NCBI GenBank assembly: GCA_009746045.1
Contig: RPFO01000104.1
Span: 4,002,272-4,066,271, forward strand
Length of the DNA stretch: 64,000 nucleotides
DNA from: Mesostigma viride
Taxonomy: Eukaryota; Streptophyta; Mesostigmatophyceae; Mesostigmatales; Mesostigmataceae
Reading direction: 5' to 3'
A model generated the notes under the pieces. It did no database searches and was not told the origin of the DNA. It saw only the letters and a program-made list of their open reading frames with translations. Shown here piece after piece: positions 10,105 through 20,727 of this stretch (the stretch's first letter is position 1; each line of letters starts with the position of its first letter). Made by a program: the position numbers and the translations under genes.

Positions 10105-13100
10105 TTGTCGTTCTTGTTTGATGCCCATCGTTTTCGTCGTGTCTTTAATGGTGATTATTTATCATTACTCATCCTCAGGGCTTTCGGTGCCGCGGGATTA
10201 AGAGGCGAAAAAAATCAGCTGCCGTCTGACCAAAGTCTGATGGCGCGATCGGGGCGGGGGGCCGTTTCCGACGGTTCGCGTCCCTTGTCCAATGACGACC
10301 GGGAGCCTGCACTTCGCGGTCTCTGGAGCGACAAGTACATCGAGAACAAGGGGTACAAAATTGCCAATGACATCTTTCCTATCATGGCGGAACGCGTGAA
10401 AGCAAACAACCACAGGACGCCAGAGATGAGCGCGGAGGTTCTGTCTTGCGCAGCTTCAAGACTAAATGCCATGGTGGCGGAGAGCAACGGCATTAAGAAG
10501 AGGAAGAACTGTGACGGCGGGCTTCCTGAAAATTGGGCGGAATCTCTTCGGGATAACATCAAGAAGGCTTTTGGCGACTTGGGAACATCTGAGAAGGATC
10601 GTGGGCTTAGGTGGGCCTTGTGTGGACTTGTTACGAAGGCAATGGAGGGCGTCCCGGACAGGATTGTGGAGCGCGCGTTCGGGATTGACAGGCGCTTTGT
10701 CGCAACTGTTCGGGGTCACAGGGATGGAATGGAAGAAGGGGAGGACGACCTTTTGATGAGTGCGCCAGAGAGGAGGAGGAGGAAAGACGAGCTTCCGACG
10801 GAAGTCATTGCCCTGATACAAGCGTGCTGGAGGGATGATAACTTGACGCGGGCGTCTCCGAACATGAAGGATGTTCATTGTGAATGGACCAGAAAGGATT
10901 ACAAACATACACTAGCGTTTTCGGAGGGTGCGCGCTACTATACTGTCTCCAAGTCGAAGATTTACGAAGTGTTCATTTCCCGCCATCCGGAGTTGAAGCC
11001 ACCGCGGCGGATGGACAGTAGGGAGGGGGGGGGGGGGGGAGGGAGAGGAGGGTGTGAGGGGGGGAAATCAGGTGATTTTGGAGACGGAGGCAGGGATGTC
11101 AATGCTACGCACGAATCAGAAGAGCACAGTTCATGTGGGATACACTACTTTTTGCAAGCATATGCCCGCATGCGTCAAGGGGCGGTGGAAAATGCGGAAC
11201 TTGTGCGCATGCCAGCACCACACTACCATGCAGTCCATGGTTGGGGGGTTGGCCAAATTTCGTGCAACTTTTCATGCCAGATGCGAGTGCGGACCTGAAT
11301 GCCACGCGTGCGATCATGGTAGCCAGCTCGACGTGGGGTCGTCCGTGCCCACATGTTCCATTTTCAAAGCCACTCACACGACAGAGTGGGTGAACAAGTT
11401 TACTTGTGAGGTGGAGGGGATGAGGGAGGGGGGAGGTTCGAGGTCGTCTGTGGGGTCGTCGCGGCCGCAGGTTCAGCCTTTTCAGGGCGAACTTGAGGAT
11501 CTGCCCATGCATGGGAGGGTGCTGGACGACGAGGAAGGGGTGCCCGATCATGACCTGGGCGAGGAGTTGGGGGTTTGCTCGATCCGGCGTAAGGCTTGTG
11601 TGTTGGGCACTTGCCTGGCTCCCAAGTGTGGAATTCGGAACTTCATGTTATGCGAACGGGAGGAGGCTTCCAACCACCTGATTTCATGGACCAGATACGA
11701 GATGCAGGATGTGCCGCCGGGTGCGGTTCTTGGGCCAGAGGTAATTTTTAGTGGAGTGGTTGCGCCCCAAGGCGTTTCTTTTGCAATGTTTCCTGAAGTT
11801 CTTGGGCCAGAGGTAATTTTTAGTGGAGTGGTTGCGCCCCAAGGCGTTTCTTTTTCAATTTTTCCTGAGGTCCTGTCTTTTTTCTTTCTACAGGTCATTG
11901 GTGGGTCGAAGTTGATGTCTTTTCTGTATGTGCACACTGCGCATATGCAGGACGACTGTGACGAGATCGCAAAGGCTGGTGGGCAGCGATTGACGCAAGT
12001 CGACGTCAAGTCCACACCAACGGAGCTAAAGGAGGCAATTGTGGACAAGTGGCCGGACTTCATCCAGCATTGCTTCAACGCGTGGTGGCAAGCGGACGCC
12101 TCCAAGGAATGTCTCTCAAGGATGCGGGTGGGGGACCTTGTATGCCACACAGATTACGCCGAGAACTACCAGTCTTACACCTATCACAATCTCCAAGCAC
12201 AGTATTGGCATCCAGTCACATTCGTCCTTATGCCCTGGATCGTGCGCTACTTGGATCCAGCGTCGGGAAAGGTCGTGAGAAGGGAGTTTCACTTCATCGG
12301 ACAGGGCGGAATGAAAAGGGACGGGCGGGCCCTCCGTTTTGCTATCCTCAAAATCCTGGCGACACTACGGTCAGAAGGGGTAGAGGTGAAGCGCTTCATT
12401 GGGTGGTCGGACAATTGCTCCATGCAGTTCAAGTCAAGGAATGTGATCGCGGAAGTGGCCCGGCTGCTGACGGAGGATCCGCACCTGGAGTCATTTGAGT
12501 GGAATTACTTTGGGGAGCAGCACGGAAAGGGGGAGGTGGATGGAGCTGGTGGGACTGTGAAGTGCATGTTGAGGAGGTGGCACATCAGGGAAGAGAACCA
12601 GGACAAACAGACGGCCGCCCAGTTGGTGGAGAATCTGGCGTCGGGGGCGGTGGGCGGGACCACAACGACCAGGCGTAACTTCTTCGAGTTCCCCGAGGTA
12701 ATTAAGTGTACAGTCCTCGTTCAGGGAATAGTTACGCCGGCCGTCGTTTCTAGGGCGTTCTTGGAGTCCTGGCGATCAGGAGTGCTTAATAAAACACAAC
12801 TAGCTCGATGGTCTCGTAACTTCAACTTTCCCTTGTGCAAATCTTGTCTTCGACGCGCAGGTGCTTCCTTACAGCCCAGGGCGCGGCGAAATCAAAGGAG
12901 TGAAGAAGGCGCACTGGTGGCGCATGGACAAGTCGAATGTGACGCGCTTAATGCTGCGCCAGTATTCCTGCTATTGTGGCGGTGCGTGCGCCGAGGAAAG
13001 GTGGTGGGATTGTCGAAAGGAGTGGACCGACATGGACGGCTGGAATGTGGGAGGTGCTCGGATGAAGCTCCACAAACTGGGGGAGCCAGTGCAAAGGAAC

Positions 13101-13592
13101 CCAAACGGACAAGGGGGGCACGCAGGGACGCGACTGAACAGACTACAGGCAGAGAGGACGATGATGGGAAGGAGACTGAAGCTGCGAGACATTTTTGCCG
13201 TCGAGTCCTACTCTGGTGATGAGTCCCACGATCCAGATCATCCATATTGGCTAGCGGAAGTCTTGCAGGAGCCTTATCAGGTGGCCGCTACTTTCGTGAG
13301 GCGAGTGGCCGACAGAAACGGCAAGGTCGATAGGGAGTTGTTCCGTAAGGGACAATGGGTGGTGGGGGTGCGCTACTGGGACAGATTTCCGGGTATGGCG
13401 ACGATGTTCAAAATGGACGCCGATGCGCAAGCTGAACAGCCAAACTTGGTCAATTGCTACCTGTGCATGGACGCGGGGTTCGAACACACCATTGTTGTCA
13501 ACCCAGCTAACAATCGCCAGGCCATCTTGACCATTCCGACAGACGTCGAGAAACGGCTCACGAACTTGGCCAAGAAGAGACCTGTTGAGTAG
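10105..13592 (+). CDS. DDE-type transposase-like protein, spliced, family not identified
   Basis: The coding body runs from about 10190 in one frame to a 15-G run at 11025-11039, then continues in another frame to 11740, then 11894-12697 and 12861-13592 (stop). Intron 1 (11741-11893) and intron 2 (12698-12860) both start GAG|GTAATT, end in CAG and are phase 0. A Cys/His-rich block (CKHMPAC, CACQHH, CECGPECHAC) is followed by an RNase-H-like core with DYAENYQ, SDNCSMQFKSRN and HGKGEVDGAGG, which fits a DDE/D transposase fold. The C-terminal part contains VKKAHWWRMDKS and DPDHPYWLAEV. No methionine start is clear, because the frame opens at 10105 with TTG. The frame change at the G run may be a homopolymer error or real decay. 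I found no terminal inverted repeats by eye. It could also be a domesticated gene. Confidence 0.6.
11726..11869 (+). repeat. 72-bp in-frame duplication of exon end plus donor site
   Basis: Two near-identical 72-bp copies begin at 11726 and 11798 with GTTCTTGGGCCAGAG followed by GTAATTTTTAGTGG. Each copy holds the last 15 bases of the exon and a complete 5' splice site. Using either donor keeps the frame, and the 153-bp intron has no in-frame stop, so retention would also be translated. Confidence 0.85.
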
Positions 13593-14239
13593 GCCAGCTC
13601 GCCCGGGCTTGGTTGGACGAGGTGGACAGCCTTGAGAGCACGTGCTTCGTTGTGAGCACTTGCCTTTCAGCCGTGATTTGCAAACGAGTTCCTTGTCCTG
13701 AATTGTAAAGCTCGATTCATGCTCTTTTAAGGAAGTGTATAATATTATCCAGATCATGTATATATTTAGATCTAGACCTGAGTTCAAATAACATTTCTTA
13801 GAGGGCTGAGATGCGCGAGGTCCAGCATACATGTATATATCCATGGAGACATGTTACAAACTCAAATGTTTCATTGTACGTACCACTAGCTCGTCGACGG
13901 GGGTATCCCATGTAATGTATGATTTATGAATTAATTAATCGCTTAATTGTACAATTTAAATGGATCATGAACTTGTCAAGTGGCCTAATTTGGTTTATTT
14001 GGTTCATCATTTATTGATGTCAATCATTCTTAATTGAATCTCGAGCAATAGCAATCATGAAGCACATCCTAATCATGTGATTCGCATAATGAGAATAGGC
14101 AACAAGTGCTAAGTACTTTGAGGAATGCGGGGTTGGTCAGGTTATTATAGAGCTAGAGCTACAAACGGCACATATATTGCAAACTTTGCGCTCCAGGCAT
14201 GGAATTTCAAAAGTACCAAAATTGGAGCAGTAGATGTTG
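13593..14239. other. AT-rich intergenic DNA
   Basis: Region downstream of the transposase-like gene. It holds short A/T-rich runs and no supported gene. The 3' end of the transposon, if this is one, should lie here, but I could not see a terminal inverted repeat. Confidence 0.4.
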
Positions 14240-15389
14240 GGGACGCCCCCCCTGCCTTACCCCGCGCGCGGGGGAGGCGGTGGGCGGTCAGCTTAATCTC
14301 ACCAAGAAGGCCCATGCGTGCAAGGATTTTGCTCTCAAACGCACGTGCAAGCTTCTCGGAATTCTCACCTTCCACCATGTCGAAGTTCTTGAGTATGGCG
14401 TTGAGGCTGCGCTTGGCGAGCTCGGCCTCCTCGCGGAGGTCAAGCGTCTGCCGCTGGAGCTGGGCTGCGACGGCGGAGGTGGTGGAGGTGGTATGTTGCT
14501 ATCTACCGCCATGCAGGTCGTGATGGGAGGAGCATCACCGGCCAGGCCAGCAGGGGCTGGCTTGGCGGCGATGTCCTTCACCACCTGGGCGGTGAGGCCT
14601 GCGGTGTTCTGCAGGACCTCGATAGCAATTGCATTATCCTTGAGGCGCCTGCTGCTGGTCGATGTCGCGGAGCTGGGCGGTGATGGAGTCGGTGGAGGCG
14701 GAGGGGGGGGGGGGTGGAGGCGAGGAGGGTGGCGGTGGCGGTGGGGATGGTGGGGAGCTCAGCAGCTAGCGTGCCTCCATTTGCCGCCACATCTGCGGCA
14801 AGGGGGTTCACGTGCTCACTCGAAAGCTTCCTTAAGGAGGGTGCGGATGGTGGCTTCGGTGGGGAAGGTGGGGGGGGCGGTGGGGTAGTCCAGATCGCGG
14901 TTTGGGAGCGTCCAACAAACAAGGGAGCAGAGGGCGAAGCGTTGGAGCTTGGGGCGACTCATGCGGTGAATGATTGGGAGAGCCTCGGCGGGGTCGACAA
15001 GCTTGCCATCACCAGGCCAGCGGCCGCGGTTGTGGGACGTGAGGTGCACGCACAGGGCTAGAAGCGAGGCGTGTGACCCGTAAAACACGTCTTCCATGAA
15101 GAATCCTGGGCTGCGTTGCCAGTAGCTGGAGCTGTTGATGTCAAAGGAGATCTCTTCCCAGGGCAGCTCAGCAGATCGAGCGACTGCGCTTAGGTTCAGG
15201 CGATGCAGATGGCGAGGCAAGCCCGGGATCGAGGCTGGCCGGGCGAGCACCAGTGCACGACTAGAGTCACCGTTGCCGTCTGGGCCGGTGGGCGAAGCTG
15301 CAGCCGAGCTAGGCTGCAGGCGTATTTTCATTGCCGAGCGCAGCCGCCAGGCTGCGTTGCGTCGAGAGGCGTTTGCTCATCGTATATTG
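14240..15389 (-). pseudogene. LINE ORF1 remnant, copy A
   Basis: Minus-strand relative of the better preserved ORF1 at 23876-25580. The start reads MSKRLSTQRSLAAALGNEN near 15380. A FYGSHASLL block near 15090 and an alanine/proline linker follow. A coiled-coil stretch (LAKRSLNAILKNFDMVEGEN) ends in FESKILARMGL and a GEIKLTAHRLPRARGK tail at about 14250. The frame changes several times, one change coinciding with a 12-G run at 14703-14714. The RRM-like end found in copy B is missing. Similarity to copy B stops abruptly at 15389 on the 5' side. It is a dead ORF1 fragment. Confidence 0.7.
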
Positions 15390-15494
15390 CTTCAGAATAG
15401 CTTCGGCATGTGCGTCGTAGAAAGACGCATCGATTGCGATATTCACGGCTAAATTCGGTGCTCAAACGTGAAAGTTATGAGCTCCGCCGTCAGC

Positions 15495-16320
15495 CATGGC
15501 TACCTCGTGGCTCGTGGCTATCGTAGTAGAGGACATGGGGGGCCTTTTTGTTGACTATATCAAGGCCTTTGACACGGTCCTCTGGGAGGCTCTTTGGGCC
15601 ATCCTAGCTCTGGATCGGGTGCCACCAGCGTTTATTGCTGCCATTCGTCGACTGTATGAGGGCTCACAGGCAGTAGTCCGGACTGCGGAAGGCACCACCC
15701 CACCATTCCCCCTTCACCATGGGGTGTGGCAAGGTTGTGTCCTGTCCCCATACCTGTTCATTATTGTCGTGGATCACGTCATGCGCCGGGCACGTGGGCG
15801 CTTTACTGCACTCTTAACTGAGGGGTTCGAGCCAGGCTTGGACATCCTTAACGAGCGCGAGCACGGCGGGGTTAGCCCTGGCTACCGCCTGGCCGACCTG
15901 ATTTATGCGGATGACACCATCCTCATCGCGCGCCCCGAGCACATTCAGACCTGGCTGGACTGTTTGGGCCTGCACTCCCTGGAGGCGAGGGCGGTGGGGT
16001 TGGAGATTCAGAAGTGTCAAAACTGAGGCGATGGTGATTGGGGCCTCCAGTACACCGCCGCTGCCGCGCCTGCTCGACAGGACGGAGGTCCCGTTCCGCG
16101 CTCGCTTCAAACTGTTAGGGAGTTGGCTCCCTGACACCGCCAACGATGTGGACACCCGCATCGGCCTGGCCTGGGCCAGGCTCCGTTCGCTCAACACCTA
16201 CTGGCGCTCGAAGGGCCTGGGCGAGCACCGCAAGCTAGCGCATGCTCTTCAAGGTCCTCGTCCTCACGGTGCTCACGTATGGCGCCGAGGCGTGGACGAT
16301 CACACCCACACTGGCAGCTA
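15495..16320 (+). pseudogene. LINE reverse transcriptase fragment
   Basis: Encodes part of a LINE RT: FVDYIKAFDTVLWEALW (palm motif A), GVWQGCVLSPYLFIIVVD (motif B region) and ADLIYADDTILI (catalytic YADD), then KTEAMVIGAS and FKLLGSWLPDTANDVDTR after a frame change near 16018. It ends at the TTAATTAATTAATTAG run at 16320. Upstream domains are missing and 5' sequence joins directly to ORF1 copy A in opposite orientation, so this is a rearranged, truncated copy. Confidence 0.8.
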
Positions 16321-16733
16321 ATTAATTAATTAATTAGACTCGTGCTCCCGTTGGGGAGTCACGGAGCATTAACCCCGATGGATGGATGGATGGGTGCAAA
16401 CATTCCTACCGGTCTAATCTATCTACATTGGCTACATACTACATCTACCTAACAGCATTCTAACTACAACATCTATCTAGGCAGCCGCACGCTGCCCGAG
16501 GGGGAGCTATCTGGCGTGCCTCCCGCGGGACTGCACACGCGGGCGCTTCCCCACTGGGGGGGGCTCATTGTCCTCTATGACCTGGGCCCACTTGGCCTTG
16601 TCCATCATCTTCTTCCAAATCACGGAGAGGCCTAGCCCCCCCATGTCCTCTACTAGCTGTTCTTTGAAGGTGCGGGCCTTGCGGCGTCTAACATCACTGG
16701 GCCCAGCCCACGTCAGGAGGTGCCGGCCAGGCT
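16321..16733 (-). pseudogene. LINE family B, C-terminal end and 3' UTR
   Basis: On the minus strand this encodes KARTFKEQLVEDMGG, GLSVIWKKMMDKAKW and PPPVGKRPRVQSRG before a stop, the counterpart of GLSVIWRQMVRKDRWQ in family A at 62.5 kb. The 3' UTR ends with GACTCCCCAACGGGAGCACG and then a TTAATTAA tail at 16321. The same tail appears at 23479-23588. It is in reverse orientation between two plus-strand LINE pieces, so at least two insertions are stacked here. Confidence 0.75.
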
Positions 16734-17330
16734 ATAAGCTCGACGGCACGGTTTGCAGGATGCTCCGACAGGTCGTGAACGTAAGGTTTTCCAAGCGCCC
16801 GTCATTAGAGTCTTTGTATCAGGGTATGCCTCGTATTTCGGACGAGATTAGGCAGCGTAGGATAGCATTTGTAGGACATGCACCTTGCTCGCACCAGCCA
16901 GGTCGACACCGCCCTTGGTCTGGCAGGCCCCCAGCGGCTTGGCCAGCCAGGGCGGCATATTCTGACCTGGCCTGGCCCCAAGGGCATTCCCAAACGGGTA
17001 GGGAAACATGTCACGAACTACATCCAGATGTTGCTGGACGACCGGGCTCACACCCGGGCAACCTCCTGGTTTGTCTGTAATATGGAGGCTCAAGATGGTG
17101 CGCAAGGATAGATGGCAAGTAGTGATGAAGGAGACCACCCCCAAGCCTGTGGGGGCTCCGCGTGTGACCAAGTATGGCATTCATAGCGATTAATTCGGGC
17201 CGCGGTGCCCATGCACGCACACCCCTGTAACTAGGACCTAGATAGCTTACACCATCCACTCCATCCCATGTTCCCCTCCCACTGAGGACTTATGCTCACG
17301 TGACGCAGTCACGTGTCTATTAATTAAGGG
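16734..17330 (+). pseudogene. LINE family A, C-terminal end and 3' UTR
   Basis: Carries the C-terminal LINE block (MLRQVVNVRF, DEIRQRRIAFVGHA, RKDRWQVVMKETTPKPVGAP) in shifting frames. The family A 3' end follows, with ACTGAGGACTTATGCTCACG, the CACGTGAC-GCA-GTCACGTG hairpin near 17300 and a short TTAATTAA tail. It is closely similar to the copy ending at 62805 but internally shortened. Confidence 0.8.
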
Positions 17331-17860
17331 GAGGGGACACCCCTAAAGGGCACTTTTCTGGAAACCATACCTATGCATGTGCTAAAAACCCAATGATGAT
17401 TGGGGACCATAAATATGATTAAAAAAAATTTTTCCAGCCACTTGGGGGTGGTACTAGCCCCCACCATACACCGGTTACGCGCTAAAAATAGAAAAAGACG
17501 CTATTTTAGTCACATTTTTCCTAGGACAATGGGCAAACATATTGGGACCAAATCACATATTCCCGCATAGTTCCCCCACTTTTGAGAAAGTCTGCCTAAT
17601 TGGGACCAATACATAAGCATGGATGCACCAGTTATTAATTTTCCCGCAAAAAGGGTCCTTTTTTAATGAAAAAAAAAAATAAATCAAATCATAAACACTT
17701 CAAATGTTGCCATACCATATATTCCCAAATACTAGAGAGGGGGGGACATGCAGCCCCAAAATTTCAGGTCATTCTGACCACCACAGCTCCAGTTATTAAC
17801 GTTCTTAGGTTGTCACCAATGACGAAGCTAAGGGAGGTTTTAGCCAGTATTTAACCACAC
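17331..17860 (+). repeat. Dispersed repeat family Q, copy 1
   Basis: Related to the reverse complement of about 62819-63330. Shared blocks in order include TGGGGACCATAAATATGAT, GGTACTAGCCCCCACCATAC, GCTAAAAATAGAAAAAGACG and two CAGTTATTAAT/C motifs. It begins TTAAGGGGAGGGGACA. No coding capacity is visible. Confidence 0.75.
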
Positions 17861-18300
17861 TAACACCCCTTTATTCATCCAAGCCACGTGAAAACTGGCC
17901 AAACCACACACTACCATCCTCTGCACATATGGTACCTCCTATGTTCAAGGTTTGACGACATTCTGACAAGAACTGCCCAAGTTACAACCATTCCAAGACG
18001 GCCACCCATGTAGACGCTACAAGGAAATTAGAGTAACCATTTAGCCACACTAGCACCTCCTTCTTCATCAAAGACATCTGCAAACTGACCAAAGCACACA
18101 TAATTAACTCTTGCACGCTGACTGCAACGCATGCTCAATGTGGGGGGTCATTGTGACAAGAACTACTCAAGTTGATGGGTTTCCTATATGACCACCTGAC
18201 AAGGCGCTAAGAACCACTCAGTAAGTTAGTAACACCACAATGCCACTTCATATGCCATCCAACATGCACCAAATCCATGCTGAATATGTTATGAAGTACA
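17750..18300. repeat. Diverged ~190-bp tandem repeat
   Basis: Three decayed units. The motif family CATTCTGAC...AG(T)TA is at about 17765, 17960 and 18150. The motif CACACTA(A/G)CACC...TTCATC is at about 17857 and 18047, with a weaker third copy near 18230. It overlaps the right part of family Q copy 1. Confidence 0.6.
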
Positions 18301-18761
18301 AAGGGGTGGCCACGCACCTCATACGTCTTCATCGTCCCTCGAGCATGGCCAGCCTTGTAAATATGTGCATAGCCTTGACGATGGTAGCCCTAACATGCCT
18401 AAGCAGCATTTCCTATGTTTCTCCCAGGTTAGAGTGTAAGGTTGATGCCTACCAAGCTAATCAACACAACAACACCTCCTAAACTGTCCTCCTCAGCATG
18501 GATGACAAACTGGGACTATGGAGGGCAAGGAACCAAGTAGGAACATGGTATATATAGCTTGCATGCAGTCATGCATGTCAACCATGGTTGGCTCATGCAG
18601 CACATTGTAGTCTTATCACATCATCATAACAAAGGAAAGCTCAAACAACCAATGGTGCCTGCTATCTACATGCAGTCACACAAATGCAATATCTCCAACA
18701 TCATCATCACTATAACACTTCCATCCCTGCACGATAAAATGCAAATAAACAATTGGCGGCC
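18301..18761. other. Unassigned intergenic DNA
   Basis: CA-rich sequence with many CATG tetranucleotides. I see no supported gene or element. Confidence 0.35.
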
Positions 18762-19625
18762 CTTCAGCGCATGAGTGCTGTGATGCCGCTGCGGCCTGCG
18801 AAGAGAGGGTGCGTCACTCTCACACAACAAGAAGCGTCCATACGCACAATGTTCATCCTTGCCACAACACGTTTTATGAAATGCCTTATACCTTCCCGAC
18901 GAGCTATAGGCTGCGACTTAAGCGGCCCTGATCACGACATCAACGAAAACAATCTAAAGCTGCCAGTATTCGACAACACAACGGCAAGCGACGGCGAGCT
19001 AGCTGGCGGAAACTGCCCAAAAAGAACGCAAAAAACTTCGAACGATGAGCTCATAGAAGAAAGCACTGATCAATAGCAGATAACATTCGCGACACATCTG
19101 TACCTTGCCCTCGTAAATCCCTCGCCCAGGCGCGCAACAACAGCCGTTCTTCCATGGACAGGTCAGACACGCACTGCGCAGGTCTGAACAATTACTTACC
19201 GATAATGGCCGAAAATCTGGCAAAAACCACCAGCTGGGTTTAGAATTCGATGCTACCGGTATTAATGCCTGCTTCACGGTCAGAACAACCCCCAAAACCG
19301 CGATTTTACTGCCGCTATCATGAATTCTATTTCATTCCGCGCGACCAAAAAATTCAGATTACCCCCCATGCCGATGGCATAAAAAAACAACAGCGATATT
19401 GTAAACCAGCTGATTTCCGCCACATACTAACATCATAAACTCATCGTCTTTTAGATTCGAGTAAAATTTTTGCATTTCGCTTGCCCTATTGTGGTAGTTT
19501 CGCCTGAACGCAGTCGCCATGGCCACTTCCGCAAGGGGTGCGCGCACCGTGCACGTGAAATTTGTGACCTTCGGTTCCGGCGCGAATTTTTTGGCGCCAA
19601 AAAATTCGGGGGTGTCCCGTCCCCT
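18762..19625 (-). repeat. Family X copy 2, with E2F-like palindrome
   Basis: Best preserved member of family X. Reading the minus strand, the left end is GGGGACGGG, then a perfect 26-bp palindrome at 19583-19608 centred on GGCGCC with TTTTTT/AAAAAA arms (contains TTTTGGCGCCAAAA, the textbook E2F-type site). A GC-rich leader follows, and an ATG at 19520-19518 opens a 53-codon frame (MATAFRRN... CHRHGG) stopping at 19359. A second frame begins at 19155 (MEERLLLRAWARDLRGQGTD). A GGTAAGT donor-like site lies near 19203. It borders the TTAA microsatellite on its left end. Confidence 0.7.
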
Positions 19626-19706
19626 TAATTAATTAATTAATTAATTAATTAATTAGTTAATTAATTAATTAATTAATTAATTAATTTTAATTAATTAATT
19701 AATTAA
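19626..19706. repeat. (TTAA)n microsatellite
   Basis: About 80 bp of TTAATTAA repeats with one interruption. Tails of this kind end the LINE and SINE-like copies throughout the window. Here the run joins family X copy 2 to a LINE end. Confidence 0.95.
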
Positions 19707-19995
19707 TCCACTCTCTCTCCGGCCCTTCTCTGGACTGCCATGCCGAACAAGACGCGGTGGCAGAAGCTATTGTCAAGGCTCACACGCCAGCCCCTGTGGG
19801 CAAGCCACCTCCCCCCAAGATGAGGCTGCGTTTTGATGAGTAGTGTAGTTAGGATTTTTCTAGACTAGATAGATTAGCGTTAGGTTAGTTCGATTATGCG
19901 GCCCCCTCCACTCCACCCATCCATCAAGGAATATGTGCTAATTGATCTCCCAACGGAGGCATGCTATAATTTAATTTAATTTAATTTAATGGGCC
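19707..19995 (+). pseudogene. LINE C-terminal end and 3' UTR (third family)
   Basis: The plus frame ends in KAHTPAPVGKPPPPK and then MRLRFDE with a stop at 19841. This matches the proline-rich C-terminus of the other LINE copies. The UTR contains CTCCCAACGGAGGCATGC (also near 59490 as CTCCCAACGGAGGTATG) and ends in a TTTAATTTAA run. Only the last ~50 codons remain. Confidence 0.65.
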
Positions 19996-20727
19996 GCGCC
20001 CGGGCTGCCAATGGTGCAAGCAAGTTGCCCCTCCCCGCCCCCCGCGCCCCCCACGCAAGTTGCCCCCCGACAACCACATGGCGTATGCTACACGTGATAA
20101 TTAACCATGCATAAATGCATGGCATGCCTGTCAGTACACATACTTGTGTGTGTTTTCCAACTGGTACTCACTTCGCTGTTTCAACATTTCCATCAAGTGC
20201 AATGTTACAGTAGTATGATACTTAGTTTGCAGAACTGAATGCTCATTTTCTCACATGCACGCGTAATGACGACGAATGTGCTTGTTTGTTTGTAAATAAC
20301 ATGACGTTGTTTAACACATGTGGGTGCCATGGTGAAGGGCACCAGGATGATGTTCTAACCTTTCATTAGCGATCCATAATAAGTTAATAACAAGATATCT
20401 AACACTAAATCAATGCTGGCAAGGATAGGGCCCCCCTGATGCGGTGGATGTTGTAAGGCGAATGCCATGCGAGAGGACGGGGAATGAACGGAGGAGCCTC
20501 CTGTCTTCAGTGTCAGCGGGTCCTAAGCATTGGTTTCTCTCGCTGCACGTCATGTGATCCCGCGCTCCCCTCGCAACTGACAACTTGCCCTACAGAGCCA
20601 GCGATCAGCACCCTGGCCGTGCCTGTGGACACCAGGAGGCATATTACCTAGTATATACCTGGGGGCACTGAGTCAGGCCAGACCATGGGGGTGAGCTCCG
20701 TTCCAAGCATTTACAAATTTGAGGTGG
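19996..20727. other. Intergenic DNA and 3' flank of the redox gene
   Basis: Contains a CCCGCCCCCCGCGCCCCCC-type C-rich stretch near 20030-20055. To the right is the 3' untranslated region of the minus-strand AhpC/TSA-like gene. No other gene is visible. Confidence 0.4.
20613..20681 (-). other. Hairpin in the 3' flank of the candidate selenoprotein gene
   Basis: Three co-linear stems can pair: CTGGCC (20613-20618) with GGCCAG (20676-20681), GTGCC (20619-20623) with GGCAC (20664-20668), and CCAGG (20632-20636) with CCTGG (20658-20662). It lies about 50-115 nt past the stop. The 5' bulge holds a UGAC in the transcript, but no GA faces it on the other side, so it does not meet the SECIS consensus. 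Reported as a structure only. Confidence 0.5.

Noticed and set aside
14199-14888. Gly/Ala-rich plus-strand frames over the LINE ORF1 copies
   Set aside because: Antisense shadows of ORF1. The same shadow appears at 24089-24955.
20613-20681. SECIS element for the candidate selenoprotein
   Set aside because: Good stem-loop, but no GA opposite the UGA and no AA apical loop at the right distance. Another ATGAC at about 20551 also fails to form a helix.
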